From assembly GCA_963848175.1 (NCBI GenBank), contig CAWKCO010000012.1, forward strand, positions 558,001-622,000: a stretch of 64,000 nucleotides of DNA. Direction: 5' to 3'. This stretch comes from JAMZMI01 sp963848175. Its GTDB lineage: Bacteria; Bacteroidota; Bacteroidia; Cytophagales; Cyclobacteriaceae. Shown piece by piece: positions 9,466-18,792 of this stretch. Numbering within the stretch: the stretch's first letter is position 1; every line of letters starts with the position of its first letter. A program made the position numbers and the translations under genes. Under the pieces are notes generated by a model. It made no database searches. It saw only the letters and a list, made by a program, of their open reading frames with translations, and had not been told where the DNA came from.

Positions 9466-10719
9466 ATGAAATTTGTATTAAAAACCCTGATAATATTATT
9501 TACCAGTCACATACTAGCCACCCTTCAAGGCTGTAATTCAGACGACACAGCGCCTGACCTAGTCAAAGCAGATCAAAGTCTTTTTATCAATGAGATCAGT
9601 GCCAATGACTCCCCTGATTGGCTGGAGCTATACAACCCTGCTGATACAGACGTAAACTTAGAAGGGTATAAAATTTATGACGATGTAGAAAATCCTTATG
9701 TCTTGGGTGCAGATGTTACCATTCCTGCAAAGGGTTTCAAAGTACTCTACTGTGACGACTTGGCAGAAGGAGATCATACAAATTTTAAGCTATCCTCTAA
9801 TGGTGAGACAGTCACTTTTGTGAATGCTAAAAACGAGTTACTAGATGAAGTACATTTTCCAGCAATGGAAAAGGGAGAAGTATATGCCCGCTCACAGGAT
9901 GGCAGTGCCTCTTGGGGACTCACCACCTCTCCGACCAAAGGCGCGAACAATACAGCCAGCATTGATCTAAGAATAATAAATGTCACGCAAACACCAGAAG
10001 TGGTATTGCCAAGCAATGACATTATTATTTCCGCAGGGGTTCAAGGCGTTGATTTATCGACGGTGAAATTGTATTATACGCTGCAAGGGAAAACCCAAAG
10101 TGAACTGGATATGACCTTGGTCTCTGCTCAAACCTATTCAGATACGATACCCGGTCAGGCTACCTCTACCACGATCAACTACTATATCGAAATTTCGGAT
10201 AGCGATGATCAGACGGTGACCGCACCAGAAAATGATCAAACGTATAAAATTGTAATTTCTACCGACCCACTTCCAAAACTATTCATCAATGAATTCTTGG
10301 CCATAAATACGGCCTGCTGTGCAGATACCGACGGTGCTGAGCCAGAGTTTGATGATTGGATTGAGATTTACAACAATAGCGACCAAGCGATAAATCTTGC
10401 TGGATATTACATTACGGATTCTCCTGAAAAGCCCTTCATGTATCAAATCTCAAGTTCGAATGCAAGTGAAACTACGGTTTCAGCGAAAGGCTTTTTAGTC
10501 CTGTGGGCCGACGAAGAGCTAGATCAAGGTGCCAACCATGTCAATATCAAATTAAGCGGTAGCGGCGAGTACATAGGACTACAGTACGGTGATGGCCGAC
10601 TAATAGATGGGATCACCTTTGAGGAACAACAAGCAGACATCTCTACTGGCCGTAGTGTGGATGGTGCTGGCACATGGGTCTCAATAAACACTCCTAGTCC
10701 TAATAAATCCAATCAGTAA
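9466..10719 (+). CDS. Lipoprotein with two lamin-tail domains
   Basis: This 417-residue surface lipoprotein has a signal peptide ending in the lipobox LQGC. It carries two lamin-tail domains (LTD): residues ~30-145 (LFINEISANDSPDWLELYNPADTDVNLEGYKI...) and ~270-415 (LFINEFLAIN...FDDWIEIYNNSDQAINLAGYYI...). Between them is a beta-rich Ig-like segment. LTDs in bacteria are extracellular beta-sandwich modules, often on proteins with CotH kinase or nuclease domains; no catalytic domain is visible here. The ATG at 9466 is preferred over an in-frame TTG at 9463. The next gene starts two bases after the stop, so the protein belongs to a four-gene operon with DUF4956, HlyD-like and TolC-like genes. 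A role as cargo or surface partner of that machinery is inference. Confidence 0.8.
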   Translation: MKFVLKTLIILFTSHILATLQGCNSDDTAPDLVKADQSLFINEISANDSPDWLELYNPADTDVNLEGYKIYDDVENPYVLGADVTIPAKGFKVLYCDDLAEGDHTNFKLSSNGETVTFVNAKNELLDEVHFPAMEKGEVYARSQDGSASWGLTTSPTKGANNTASIDLRIINVTQTPEVVLPSNDIIISAGVQGVDLSTVKLYYTLQGKTQSELDMTLVSAQTYSDTIPGQATSTTINYYIEISDSDDQTVTAPENDQTYKIVISTDPLPKLFINEFLAINTACCADTDGAEPEFDDWIEIYNNSDQAINLAGYYITDSPEKPFMYQISSSNASETTVSAKGFLVLWADEELDQGANHVNIKLSGSGEYIGLQYGDGRLIDGITFEEQQADISTGRSVDGAGTWVSINTPSPNKSNQ

Positions 10720-10720
10720 A

Positions 10721-11401
10721 ATGTTCGAATTATTCCCTGATCAACCGGTCTACGAGTTTCCAAGTATTCTCAATATTGCCTATGCCATGCTATGGGCCAT
10801 AGTGCTCTCGCTTATCATTGGCATCACGCACAAGCTCACTTTCAAAGGCCCTCACTACCCTACCAATTTTTTCCAATCCCTAGTTTTGGGTTCTATTGTC
10901 ACTGCATTGGTAATGATGGCCGTAGGAGACAGCCTTGCACGTGGATTAGGCGTGTTCGGAGCGATGGCCATTATACGATTCAGAACAATCATTATAGACC
11001 CTAGAGACGTTCTCTTCCTCTTTGCTTCATTGAGCATCGGACTAGCCATTGGCATCTTTGGTTACACCATTGCTTTTGTGGGTACAATCATGTTTTGTTT
11101 AGTCGCATTGATTTTGCATTACTCTCCGTTCCAAGTTCGTGGTACGAAAAGGGTTTTGAGTTTTTCACTAAAAGAGGGCTCCACAATAGATGAAGTGCTG
11201 AAAATAGCCGAAATATATTGCCATGAAATGATCGCTACGAATATGAGTACATCTGGAGCTAAACAAGAAGTAAGCTCTATCAAGTATCAATATTTTATCA
11301 TCTTGAAAAAGGGAATCAACGAACATGAGCTGCTAAACGCACTGATTCCTCTCGAAAATGTTTCGCAAATCAAGATTTCATTAGACGATATAATCAGGTG
11401 A
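10721..11401 (+). CDS. DUF4956 inner-membrane protein
   Basis: This 226-residue protein has about four transmembrane helices in its first 150 residues, followed by a ~75-residue cytoplasmic alpha/beta tail. The DUF4956 signature is visible: DSLARGLGVFGAMAIIRFRT then DPRDVLFLFASLSIGLAIG. In other genomes DUF4956 proteins are found with VTC-type polyphosphate polymerase domains and CotH-like proteins; neither is present here. Instead the gene sits between an LTD lipoprotein (2-bp gap) and an HlyD-like adaptor whose GTG overlaps this stop by 4 bp. The molecular function of DUF4956 is unknown. It could be the inner-membrane part of an export or surface-assembly machine. Confidence 0.85.
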   Translation: MFELFPDQPVYEFPSILNIAYAMLWAIVLSLIIGITHKLTFKGPHYPTNFFQSLVLGSIVTALVMMAVGDSLARGLGVFGAMAIIRFRTIIIDPRDVLFLFASLSIGLAIGIFGYTIAFVGTIMFCLVALILHYSPFQVRGTKRVLSFSLKEGSTIDEVLKIAEIYCHEMIATNMSTSGAKQEVSSIKYQYFIILKKGINEHELLNALIPLENVSQIKISLDDIIR

Positions 11402-12396
11402 AAGAGGAAAAATCAAAATATCGTATATTCTATATTGTGGTTGGAGTATTGTTTTTCTCCCTACTCTATTTCAATTCCGTATTTTTCAAAGGAAGTAAAA
11501 AGTATCTTGGATTAACGGTGGCCAAAGAGCACAAAATCAGTTCAGAAAGATCAGTAACAGTTTCTCGTGTTCATACATTCCCTGGACAAACCGTAAAAAA
11601 AGGCCAGCTTTTAATTGAATTACAGAGTAACAGTCTCGATTTCGAATTGGCAAAAATCGAAAAGAAAATTGAAGCGCTAGCATCAGAAAGAGCCATTAAA
11701 GCCAAATTGATAGATTCGGAAGTAGCTCACATTCGCGCACAAAATGGCATCAAAATAGAGGAGCTAACTTCCGACATAAGGCTAATCGAAGAGGAGTCAG
11801 CGCTAAATTTAAGATTAGTGGAAAGATTGAATGCTCCAAACCAATTTTCTCCCAAAAATGAGAGTTTGGCCGAAATGAAAATTCGCTCATTGAAAGAAAA
11901 AAAGCGGCTATCCGAAAAAGCCATGGAAATTGAAATTCAGGATTTAATTCAAAAGCATAGTGCTGAACAGGAGCTACTACAGAGCAATCTCACACTCATG
12001 CAAAATGAAAAGCTGCTTTTGACTCAAGAGAAATCGAGATTGAGCAAATACGCTCCCATGGCAGGAGTAATCGAAAATGTCTACGTGAAAGAAAATGAAG
12101 AAGTGCAGGCCTATTCTCAATTGATCTCGGTCAATCCACTGGTACCAACGTCCGTCACAGCATATATCGTAGGTAAAAAACAAAGACCTACCGAGCTGGG
12201 AAAAGAAGTGATTATTGCTTTACATGATCGACGGCACCTAACCACCAAGGGTACAATTGTAGGGGTTGGAGCCATTACGGCACTTCCTGAAATGCTTCAA
12301 AAATCCACCGCCGTAGTGACTTACGGACTGGAGGTTTTTATTCAAATAGAACCATCTTCAGACTTTGCCACGGGAGAAAAAGTGGTCATTAACTAA
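11398..12396 (+). CDS. HlyD-family periplasmic adaptor protein
   Basis: This 332-residue protein has a single N-terminal membrane helix (IFYIVVGVLFFSLLYF) and a lipoyl/barrel-sandwich half-motif (VTVSRVHTFPGQTVKKGQLLIEL). A long coiled coil (~residues 75-210) follows, then the second half-motif (KYAPMAGVIENVYVKENEEVQAYSQLISV) and a beta-barrel. This is the plan of membrane-fusion proteins that join an inner-membrane pump to a TolC-like channel. Translation begins at a GTG overlapping the DUF4956 stop. No ABC, RND or MFS pump gene lies next to it, so DUF4956 is the only local inner-membrane partner. Confidence 0.85.
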   Translation: MKEEKSKYRIFYIVVGVLFFSLLYFNSVFFKGSKKYLGLTVAKEHKISSERSVTVSRVHTFPGQTVKKGQLLIELQSNSLDFELAKIEKKIEALASERAIKAKLIDSEVAHIRAQNGIKIEELTSDIRLIEEESALNLRLVERLNAPNQFSPKNESLAEMKIRSLKEKKRLSEKAMEIEIQDLIQKHSAEQELLQSNLTLMQNEKLLLTQEKSRLSKYAPMAGVIENVYVKENEEVQAYSQLISVNPLVPTSVTAYIVGKKQRPTELGKEVIIALHDRRHLTTKGTIVGVGAITALPEMLQKSTAVVTYGLEVFIQIEPSSDFATGEKVVIN

Positions 12397-12404
12397 TATC
12401 CGAA

Positions 12405-13607
12405 ATGAGTAAATTTCCCCTCTGCTGTATATTGGTTTTCTTTTCTTTTCAGGTAAGATGTCAGCCTTCCATTCAGTCCTACTTGATGGAAGCAGAAAAT
12501 GATGCCAATCTCTCGCTCTTCGAAAGCCAATCAAAGCTTTTGTCTACGACTTCCTATCGACTTTCTGTATTAGATGAAATCCAGCTAAGAACTGAAAACG
12601 ATGAGTTTATGCTGGATCAACAAGAATATGGGGTTCGCATCAAACCCAACAGTCCTTGGGAAATAAAAGCCAATAATGCAGTATACGATGCGCAGAAAAA
12701 GATATTGAGATTAAAGCAAGAGCTGCATTACAAAAAGTTGCTGTATGAGCGATATCAGCACATCTTGGATTACATCTATTTTGACCAATTGACACAGGTT
12801 TATTCCAATCAAATCAAACTCATATCCAAAGGGATGGCCGTTCTTAGTGACATGTCGAATCTCAAAGAAATAAATACGGACTATATCATCAAACTCAAAC
12901 TAGAATACCTCGAATTGAATGATCAACTCCTTGAATCTAGAAACAACAAAGAGCGAATCCAAGGCATCATTCTTTCTACCCAAACATCATCTATCACACC
13001 AGAGTGGAGTTACGATCAAATTGTGGGTGCGCCTGATATTTTAAACATGATTGACCAGGATACAAGCTCCACTCCTGCCATACTAATGCTCCAGCAAGAG
13101 GAAATAAATAAATCTACCAAGGAATATGAATATGAAAAATCTAAAAGAGACGTGGGGTTTGTTCAAACCAACTACAGACCTGCACGAAAGAGGGAGAATC
13201 AAATAGAAGTTTCTTTAGGCCTCTCCATACCCCTAGGTAATAATAAGCCGAAATTGATGGAGAAGAAATTGGACATTATGGAAGAGCAGTTCCAATATGA
13301 GACGGTAAAGGAAAGACTAGAGGAAGATCAATCAAAAAAGTATACAGAGCTACTGAGAACCATTGAAAAGCACTCCGTATTAGATTCTCTATATGACAAT
13401 TGGTATAAAAGTGGGTTCGCAGAAGCTGCTCAATTAAGAGACTCCAACGACCCAGAAAATTACTTAAAGCTGGAATTGTCTATGCTCAAACTAAGCGCAA
13501 AAGTGATTGATACACGGCACAATATGCTTACAGACTATATCGATTGGCTCTTTGTCAATGATAGACTTCAAAAATCCCCTTTTGTGGATTTTTTGAGTAA
13601 AAAGTAG
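12405..13607 (+). CDS. TolC-like outer-membrane efflux factor
   Basis: This 400-residue protein has a signal peptide (CCILVFFSFQVRCQPS) followed by long amphipathic coiled coils and a strand-like EVSLGLSIPLGNNKPK segment typical of outer-membrane efflux proteins. It lies 8 bp after the HlyD-like gene and ends the operon. Sequence similarity to classical TolC appears weak, so the call rests on architecture and position. With the HlyD-like protein it would form a periplasm-spanning conduit. Confidence 0.7.
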   Translation: MSKFPLCCILVFFSFQVRCQPSIQSYLMEAENDANLSLFESQSKLLSTTSYRLSVLDEIQLRTENDEFMLDQQEYGVRIKPNSPWEIKANNAVYDAQKKILRLKQELHYKKLLYERYQHILDYIYFDQLTQVYSNQIKLISKGMAVLSDMSNLKEINTDYIIKLKLEYLELNDQLLESRNNKERIQGIILSTQTSSITPEWSYDQIVGAPDILNMIDQDTSSTPAILMLQQEEINKSTKEYEYEKSKRDVGFVQTNYRPARKRENQIEVSLGLSIPLGNNKPKLMEKKLDIMEEQFQYETVKERLEEDQSKKYTELLRTIEKHSVLDSLYDNWYKSGFAEAAQLRDSNDPENYLKLELSMLKLSAKVIDTRHNMLTDYIDWLFVNDRLQKSPFVDFLSKK

Positions 13608-13750
13608 AAAGGTTTATTTTTTTGTGAAGAACATCTCAAAATGCAGATTCTTTAAAATCACTAAAGATCAGAGCACAAAATGAAAAATTATAGTAAGGCA
13701 GTGAAGGATTAAAAAAAAGCCCATCTTTTCAGACAGGCTTTGCATTTCCA

Positions 13751-14044
13751 TTAATATACTTTTACACGTTGAAACGGAAGTGCATCTCCATCTCCCACGA
13801 TATATTCTTTTCCTTCTATCGAAAGCTTGCCTGCTTCCTTGCATGCCAGTTCAGTTTTGTATTTTTCATAGTCAGCAAACTTGATTACTTCTGACTTAAT
13901 AAATCCACGCTCAAAGTCAGTATGGATTGTCAACTCAATATTATCAACCGAATAAAAAATAGTGTTACTCTCATTAATCGTTTTATAGAACAATTTTTTT
14001 AATACATTTACTATACTATCGGTATTGTTTTGATTACGGATCAA
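13751..14044 (-). pseudogene. Duplicated ychF 3' end fused to unrelated sequence
   Basis: The frame encodes 97 residues. Its C-terminal half (HTDFERGFIKSEVIKFADYE...) is nearly identical to the end of YchF encoded at 14808-14980. The nucleotide copy spans 13766-13929 and matches 14812-14980 with a few substitutions and a 5-nt deletion. That deletion shifts the last residues from GDGDVMHFRFNV to GDGDALPFQRVKVY. The N-terminal 40 residues are unrelated to YchF. The copy has the same strand as ychF and lies ~1 kb beyond its end, on the far side of the gene at 14091. It is most likely a non-functional partial duplication. Confidence 0.75.
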
Positions 14045-14090
14045 AATGATATTATAAAAATTTTGTATTTTAACTATATAACCGTTTATT

Positions 14091-14720
14091 ATGACATTGA
14101 AAAAAAATCTCTCCTTCTATTTTGCTTTCTTAGTAATGCTAACGACTTATGCTCAAGAGAGCATGGAGCCAACAATATCTTATGTCGGACAAGGAAAAAT
14201 TATATTGGAATCCGGAGAAACTAAAACTGGTAAAGTTTTCTTTTACCCTAATAGTCCAACCAAGGTGAGGATCGTAGAAGAAGGAATGGAGGATAACGAC
14301 AAATTAAAGGTACAAGACGTAGTTTCCTTCTCTATTGAAGATAAGCAATGGGCGAAAGTAGTAAATAAAGGTGCCGTTGGAGCATCTCCCTTATATTTTA
14401 TGGAAAAATTAACTCCATCGGATAGGTTTTTGCAAGTGTATAAATATGAGCAGCAAAATTCCTTTGGAACAGATCAAGGTTTTTTGGTTGTAAGACAGTA
14501 TTATGCGGGAATTGAAAGTTGGGAAGAAGTTTTTAGTGTAGGCTCTCTTAAGTTTAATCCTTTTCATAAAAAAGGCAGTAGAATTTTTGAAGGTTGTCCC
14601 GAATTAGCAAATAAGATAGCTAAAAAGGAAGATAACTATAAGCTACCGTTGGTTTCAACTGATATTATGAAGGCAAATGTTTTTATGGCTATTTCTGAGG
14701 AATATCATAATTGTCAATAA
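14091..14720 (+). CDS. Secreted hypothetical protein between ychF repeats
   Basis: This 209-residue protein has a signal peptide (MTLKKNLSFYFAFLVMLTTYAQE) and no recognised domain. The mature part starts with a beta-rich segment (YVGQGKIILESGETKTGKVFFYPNSPTKVRIV) and ends in helices. The gene sits alone, convergent with ychF and divergent from the duplicated ychF fragment, so it lies between the two copies of the ychF 3' end. It may have arrived with the duplication event. A bidirectional terminator follows it. I do not recognise a function. Confidence 0.65.
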   Translation: MTLKKNLSFYFAFLVMLTTYAQESMEPTISYVGQGKIILESGETKTGKVFFYPNSPTKVRIVEEGMEDNDKLKVQDVVSFSIEDKQWAKVVNKGAVGASPLYFMEKLTPSDRFLQVYKYEQQNSFGTDQGFLVVRQYYAGIESWEEVFSVGSLKFNPFHKKGSRIFEGCPELANKIAKKEDNYKLPLVSTDIMKANVFMAISEEYHNCQ

Positions 14721-14756
14721 TATAATGTCTCTGTTTTGTTACAGGATACACATAAC

Positions 14757-14787
14757 AAAAAAGGTCTGGATTGCTCCAGACCTCTTT
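14757..14787. terminator. Bidirectional terminator between 14091 gene and ychF
   Basis: A perfect 8-bp stem GGTCTGGA / TCCAGACC with TTGC loop is flanked by AAAAAA on the left and TCTTT on the right. It can serve both converging genes. Confidence 0.8.
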
Positions 14788-14807
14788 CAATTTCCAACCA
14801 TATCTTT

Positions 14808-15905
14808 CTATACGTTGAAACGGAAGTGCATCACATCTCCATCTCCCACGATATATTCTTTTCCTTCTATCGAAAGCTTGCCTGCTTCCTTGCATGCAAG
14901 CTCCGTTTTGTATTTTTCATAGTCAGCAAACTTGATTACTTCTGACTTAATAAATCCACGCTCAAAATCCGTATGAATTACTCCTGCAGCTTGCGGTGCT
15001 TTCCAGCCCTTTTTTATAGTCCAGGCGCGTACTTCCTGCACACCCGCTGTGAAATAAGTGATCAAATCAAGTAGTGAGTAAGCAGAACGAATTAATTTGT
15101 TCAAGCCTGATTCCGTCAAACCATATTCATCTAGGAACATCGCTTTGTCATCAGCATCTTCAAATTCCGCTATTTGCGCTTCCAATGCTGCTGACACCAA
15201 AATGATATTGGCATTCTCTGAAGCTGCCAGCTCTGCCAAACGCTTTGAGTGCGCATTGCCTTCGTGAATAGACTCCTCTTCTACGTTCGCCACGTAGATG
15301 ATGGGTTTATCCGTCAATAGCTGAAGCTCTCGTACAAGTATGCGCTTATCCTTTTCCATTTCGAGCGCACGGGCGTTTTTTCCCGCCTCCAAGTGTGTTT
15401 TGAATTCTTTCAAAACTTCCAACTCAGCCTTGGATTTAGCATCACCGGTCTTTGCGGTCTTTTCTACACGCTGAATACGCTTATCTACAGACTCCAAATC
15501 ACGAAATTGCAATTCGGTATCAATTACTTCTTTGTCGTCAATAGGATCTACACGACCTTCTACGTGAATGATGTTTTCATCTTCAAAGCATCTCACCACA
15601 TGGATGATGGCATCCACTTCACGGATATTTGCCAAAAATTGATTGCCTAGTCCCTCTCCTTTGCTTGCTCCTTTCACCAAACCAGCGATATCTACAAACT
15701 CAATCACGGTAGGTACTACACGCTCTGGCGTCACCAGCTCTTCAAGTATCTTCAACCTGTGATCTGGCACAGTGATCACGCCCACATTGGGCTCTATCGT
15801 ACAAAAAGGAAAGTTTGCCGCTTCTGCCTTCGCATTAGAAAGCGCATTAAAAAGTGTAGATTTTCCAACATTCGGAAGTCCAACAATACCACACTGTAAT
15901 CCCAT
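14808..15905 (-). CDS. ychF: Redox-regulated ATPase YchF (OLA1-type)
   Basis: This 365-residue P-loop protein is a conserved OBG-family ATPase that binds ribosomes. It begins MGLQCGIVGLPNVGKSTLFNALSNAKAEAANFPF with an intact G1 motif, followed by G3 (DIAGLVKGASKGEGLGNQFL) and a coiled-coil insertion (~residues 130-200). The NVEE motif that replaces NKxD and favours ATP is present (YVANVEEE). It ends with a TGS domain (HTDFERGFIKSEVIKF...GDGDVMHF). The gene is intact. Its last ~165 bp occur again at 13766-13929. Confidence 0.96.
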   Translation of the reverse strand: MGLQCGIVGLPNVGKSTLFNALSNAKAEAANFPFCTIEPNVGVITVPDHRLKILEELVTPERVVPTVIEFVDIAGLVKGASKGEGLGNQFLANIREVDAIIHVVRCFEDENIIHVEGRVDPIDDKEVIDTELQFRDLESVDKRIQRVEKTAKTGDAKSKAELEVLKEFKTHLEAGKNARALEMEKDKRILVRELQLLTDKPIIYVANVEEESIHEGNAHSKRLAELAASENANIILVSAALEAQIAEFEDADDKAMFLDEYGLTESGLNKLIRSAYSLLDLITYFTAGVQEVRAWTIKKGWKAPQAAGVIHTDFERGFIKSEVIKFADYEKYKTELACKEAGKLSIEGKEYIVGDGDVMHFRFNV

Positions 15906-15908
15906 AAA

Positions 15909-17004
15909 TCAATTTTTGCTTTTGAAAACTTTATATTTCTTAAACCCTGTGTAAATCTCAGAAGAAGAAACCTTTACGACCGTGTAAACAGGAATAGCCG
16001 CTATCATGCCGGAAATTCCCGCAATGGTAGCGCCCGCAAAAATAATGACAAATATTTCTAATGGGTGCGCTTTTACACTTTTGGAAAAAATTAATGGTTG
16101 AAGAATAACATTATCGACGATCTGCACACCAGCAAACACGGAGAACACCTTAATTAACACAATAAAAGTTTCGTTAGAAAAAGTAAAATCTCCGTTGGTC
16201 GAGATGGTAACAAGAATACCAAAAGTCGCACCTAAAATAGGCCCTAAATAAGGTATAATATTAGCTACAGCCGCAAAAACCGCAATCGTAAGCGCATAAT
16301 TTATTCCCACAATGGTGAGTCCCAATCCCGATAAAGTAAAAATGGAAGCCATCTGAAACAGGAGACCCAAAAGGTAATTGGACAAGAGCTTTTCGATTTT
16401 ATAACAGTCGCGGAAATAAAAACCTCAAAATACCTATTGGGCACTAGTGCGATAAATTGTCTCTTGATAATGCCATTTTCATATAGAAAGAAAAAAGTAA
16501 TGAAGGTCACCGCCATGATGCCGACAAAGATGTTTCCTGCCACAGAAAAAAAACCGTTGATGAACTCAGAAAACTGAATTCTTCTCAGAAATCCAAATAC
16601 ATTGTCGTGAATACCTTGACTTAAAAAACCTTCTTCGAGATCTGTAAGCTCATTTTTAATCAGAAAATGTTCAATAGATCGTACAGGTTTGAATAAGTTA
16701 TCAAATACCTCATCGAAATCGAGATTGGAGATTACCTCTATCTGTGAGGAAATAAGTGGAATAAAAAGCGTGATAAATGCAATTGATTACCATCACCACC
16801 ACGCCAAAGGAGATAAATATAGCTACGGCACGAGGTACGTGGTGCCTGTCCATTTCAAACTTGGCAATGCGGTTGGTCATGGGCGCGTAGCAACGTAGCA
16901 AACACCAAAGAGAGCGTGATATAGAGAAAGATATTGGAGAAATACCAAATCAAAACGATCAGTAAAATCACAAAAACGGCAATAGCTGCTAGTGTTTTTC
17001 TCAT
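15909..17004 (-). CDS. AI-2E family (PerM-like) transporter, several frameshifts
   Basis: Fragments in three frames together give an AI-2E/PerM-type permease of ~360 residues. In order they are MRKTLAAIAVFVILLIVLIWYFSN (start 17004), PMTNRIAKFEMDRHHVPRAVAIFISFG, then FINGFFSVAGNIFVGIMAVTFITFFFLYENG, and a C-terminal part with the family signature (ANIIPYLGPILGATFG and IVDNVILQPLIFSKSVKAHPLEIF). Breaks lie near 16890, 16790 and 16395. Each fragment keeps normal conserved residues, so recent damage or sequence errors are more likely than old decay. The family exports small molecules or ions, but substrates are uncertain. The gene ends three bases before the ychF start codon on the same strand and may be co-transcribed with it. 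Confidence 0.75.
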
Positions 17005-17107
17005 TGTAATTCCTTCCAGCGTAGTGGATAAATTTGAGTCCTGACAAATAAAAAAGCTCTCAAAAAAATATCCGAGAGCTCTATTGGAGTGATAGATAAA
17101 CAATTAA

Positions 17108-17446
17108 TTAATCCCATTTAAGGTCAGACCCGGAAACATCCACTTCCTCATCATCTCTTTCCTGATCAAACTGAGAAAAGTCCACATCAGGAAGCAATTC
17201 TTCTTTTACGTGGTTCACTGTATCGTTGAGTGCTTGAACAAACTTATTGAAGTCTTCTTTGTAGAGGAATATTTTATGTTTCTCATAAAAATAGCCATCG
17301 TCTTTGAATCTTCGTTTGCTTTCTGTGATTGTTAAGTAGTAGTCATTTGATTTGGTTGCCTTAACATCGAAAAAGTAAGTTCTTTTACCTGCTCTTACTC
17401 TTTCGGAATAAATCTCATCCCTCCCTTTTTCCGTATTGTCTTCCAC
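17108..17446 (-). CDS. PUR-family DNA/RNA-binding protein (DUF3276)
   Basis: This 112-residue protein belongs to DUF3276, the Bacteroidota PUR-alpha-like family. The core is ERVRAGKRTYFFDVKATKSNDYYLTITESKRRF...KIFLYKEDFNKFVQALN, followed by an acidic tail (FDQERDDEEVDVSG). Related PUR proteins from spirochaetes and Bacteroidota bind nucleic acids. It stands alone with a promoter-like TTTG-N21-TATATTTA upstream. It is a good marker that the organism is a member of the Bacteroidota. Confidence 0.92.
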   Translation of the reverse strand: MEDNTEKGRDEIYSERVRAGKRTYFFDVKATKSNDYYLTITESKRRFKDDGYFYEKHKIFLYKEDFNKFVQALNDTVNHVKEELLPDVDFSQFDQERDDEEVDVSGSDLKWD

Positions 17447-17511
17447 TTTCCTCAGTTTTGGTTTAAGTTGTTTGTTTTCTTCTAATTAGTTTGGTGAATT
17501 AAAATAGCTTT

Positions 17512-17544
17512 TAAATATAGCATTTTAAAAGTCAGAAATGCAAA
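17512..17544 (-). promoter_or_regulatory. Promoter-like element for the DUF3276 gene
   Basis: Read on the minus strand, TTTG (17544-17541) is followed after 21 nt by TATATTTA (17519-17512). This is close to the Bacteroidota -33 TTTG / -7 TAnnTTTG consensus and lies ~65 bp before the start codon. Confidence 0.45.
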
Positions 17545-17698
17545 CAACCAACGCCTAGTTGGCGTTTAGCGCATTTTTTAATGACTATTTTCTGAAATTT
17601 TGAAGGACGTACAAGATTTATTAACAATATGGTCACATTGAAATTAATGCCCATCTTTACCATATACTTTCAATTACATACCATACAACCATAAGGAG

Positions 17699-18604
17699 AT
17701 GAGTATCACCCTATCTGACATCAGGAAATTTGAGAAAATTGATTTTTTGGCCAAACAGCTGGTAGAAGGATTTATCACGGGACTGCATAAATCACCCTAT
17801 CATGGTTTTTCTGTAGAGTTTGCCGAGCATAAGCTCTACAATTTTGGAGATAGTACCCGCCACATCGATTGGAAGGTATATGGCCGCACAGACAGGCTCT
17901 ACACCAAACAATATGAGGAAGAAACGAATCTAAGATGCCAGATCCTGCTGGATGTGTCGGGCTCAATGTACTATCCTGCTCCCAATAAGGAAAAAATAAA
18001 GTTCGCCGCTCTTTGCTCAGCAGCCATTGCCCAGTTGCTTGCTTCGCAGCGTGATGCCGTGGGGCTCACTACTTTTGCCAGTGAGGTAGTCTATCAGTCT
18101 CCTATCAAATCGACCAATGCCAATTTAAACCTGATTTTCAGTGAGCTGGATCGGGTCATCGCAAAGGATCGTGAGTCTGGCTCCACGGATGTATCGGCTG
18201 TGCTTCATGAAATCGCGGAAAAAATTCACAAGCGATCCCTAGTGGTTATTTTCAGCGATATGTTTCAAAACACCAGCGATATGGACGCCATTTTTGCAGC
18301 ATTGCAGCATTTGAAGCATAGAAAACATGAGATCCTACTTTTTCATGTCACAGATAAAAAGACAGAGCTGGCTTTCGAATTTGAAGATCGACCGTACAGG
18401 TTTATCGATTTGGAATCGAACCAAACCATCAAATTGAATCCACGAGATGTGAAAGAATCTTACACCGCTCAGGTCGCAGATTTATATCAGGAATTGAAAC
18501 TGCGATGTGGTCAGTTTAAAATTGATTTTGTGGAAGCAGATACTTCCGAACCTTTTGATAAAGTGCTCAGTGCTTATTTGATCAAGAGGAAGAGGATGAA
18601 GTGA
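17699..18604 (+). CDS. DUF58 / von Willebrand factor A-like protein
   Basis: This 301-residue cytosolic protein belongs to DUF58. It shows the signature GFSVEFAEHKLYNFGDSTRHIDWKVYGRTDRLYTKQYEEE followed by a VWA-like domain with a MIDAS-type motif (LLDVSGSMYY). DUF58 proteins usually pair with MoxR AAA+ ATPases; none lies adjacent in this window. The start ATG at 17699 follows an AAGGAG-like sequence at 17693, unusual here because most genes lack a Shine-Dalgarno site. It ends before a repeat-rich stretch. Confidence 0.9.
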   Translation: MSITLSDIRKFEKIDFLAKQLVEGFITGLHKSPYHGFSVEFAEHKLYNFGDSTRHIDWKVYGRTDRLYTKQYEEETNLRCQILLDVSGSMYYPAPNKEKIKFAALCSAAIAQLLASQRDAVGLTTFASEVVYQSPIKSTNANLNLIFSELDRVIAKDRESGSTDVSAVLHEIAEKIHKRSLVVIFSDMFQNTSDMDAIFAALQHLKHRKHEILLFHVTDKKTELAFEFEDRPYRFIDLESNQTIKLNPRDVKESYTAQVADLYQELKLRCGQFKIDFVEADTSEPFDKVLSAYLIKRKRMK

Positions 18605-18723
18605 GGGGCGATTGAGAATGGATAATTGAGAATGAGTTATCGCTAGAAAGCTTTGTCACCGTTATTCCCCTCTAGAGAGGCGCACGGCTAGTGGGGTCGG
18701 TGTGACTTTCGCTGGGTGTATCT

Positions 18724-18786
18724 CCCCTCTTGAGAGGGGAGATACGTTGCGTTCCCCTCTTGAGAGGGGTTAGGGGTGTGTCTATC
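18724..18786. repeat. Palindromic repeats left of the DUF559 gene
   Basis: The 16-bp palindrome CCCCTCTTGAGAGGGG occurs at 18724-18739 and 18754-18769. The second copy is followed by TTAGGGGTGTGTCTAT. The same block, including the preceding CGTTGCGTT, recurs at 19303-19340 on the other side of the DUF559 gene. Confidence 0.85.
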
Positions 18787-18792
18787 TCCAAT

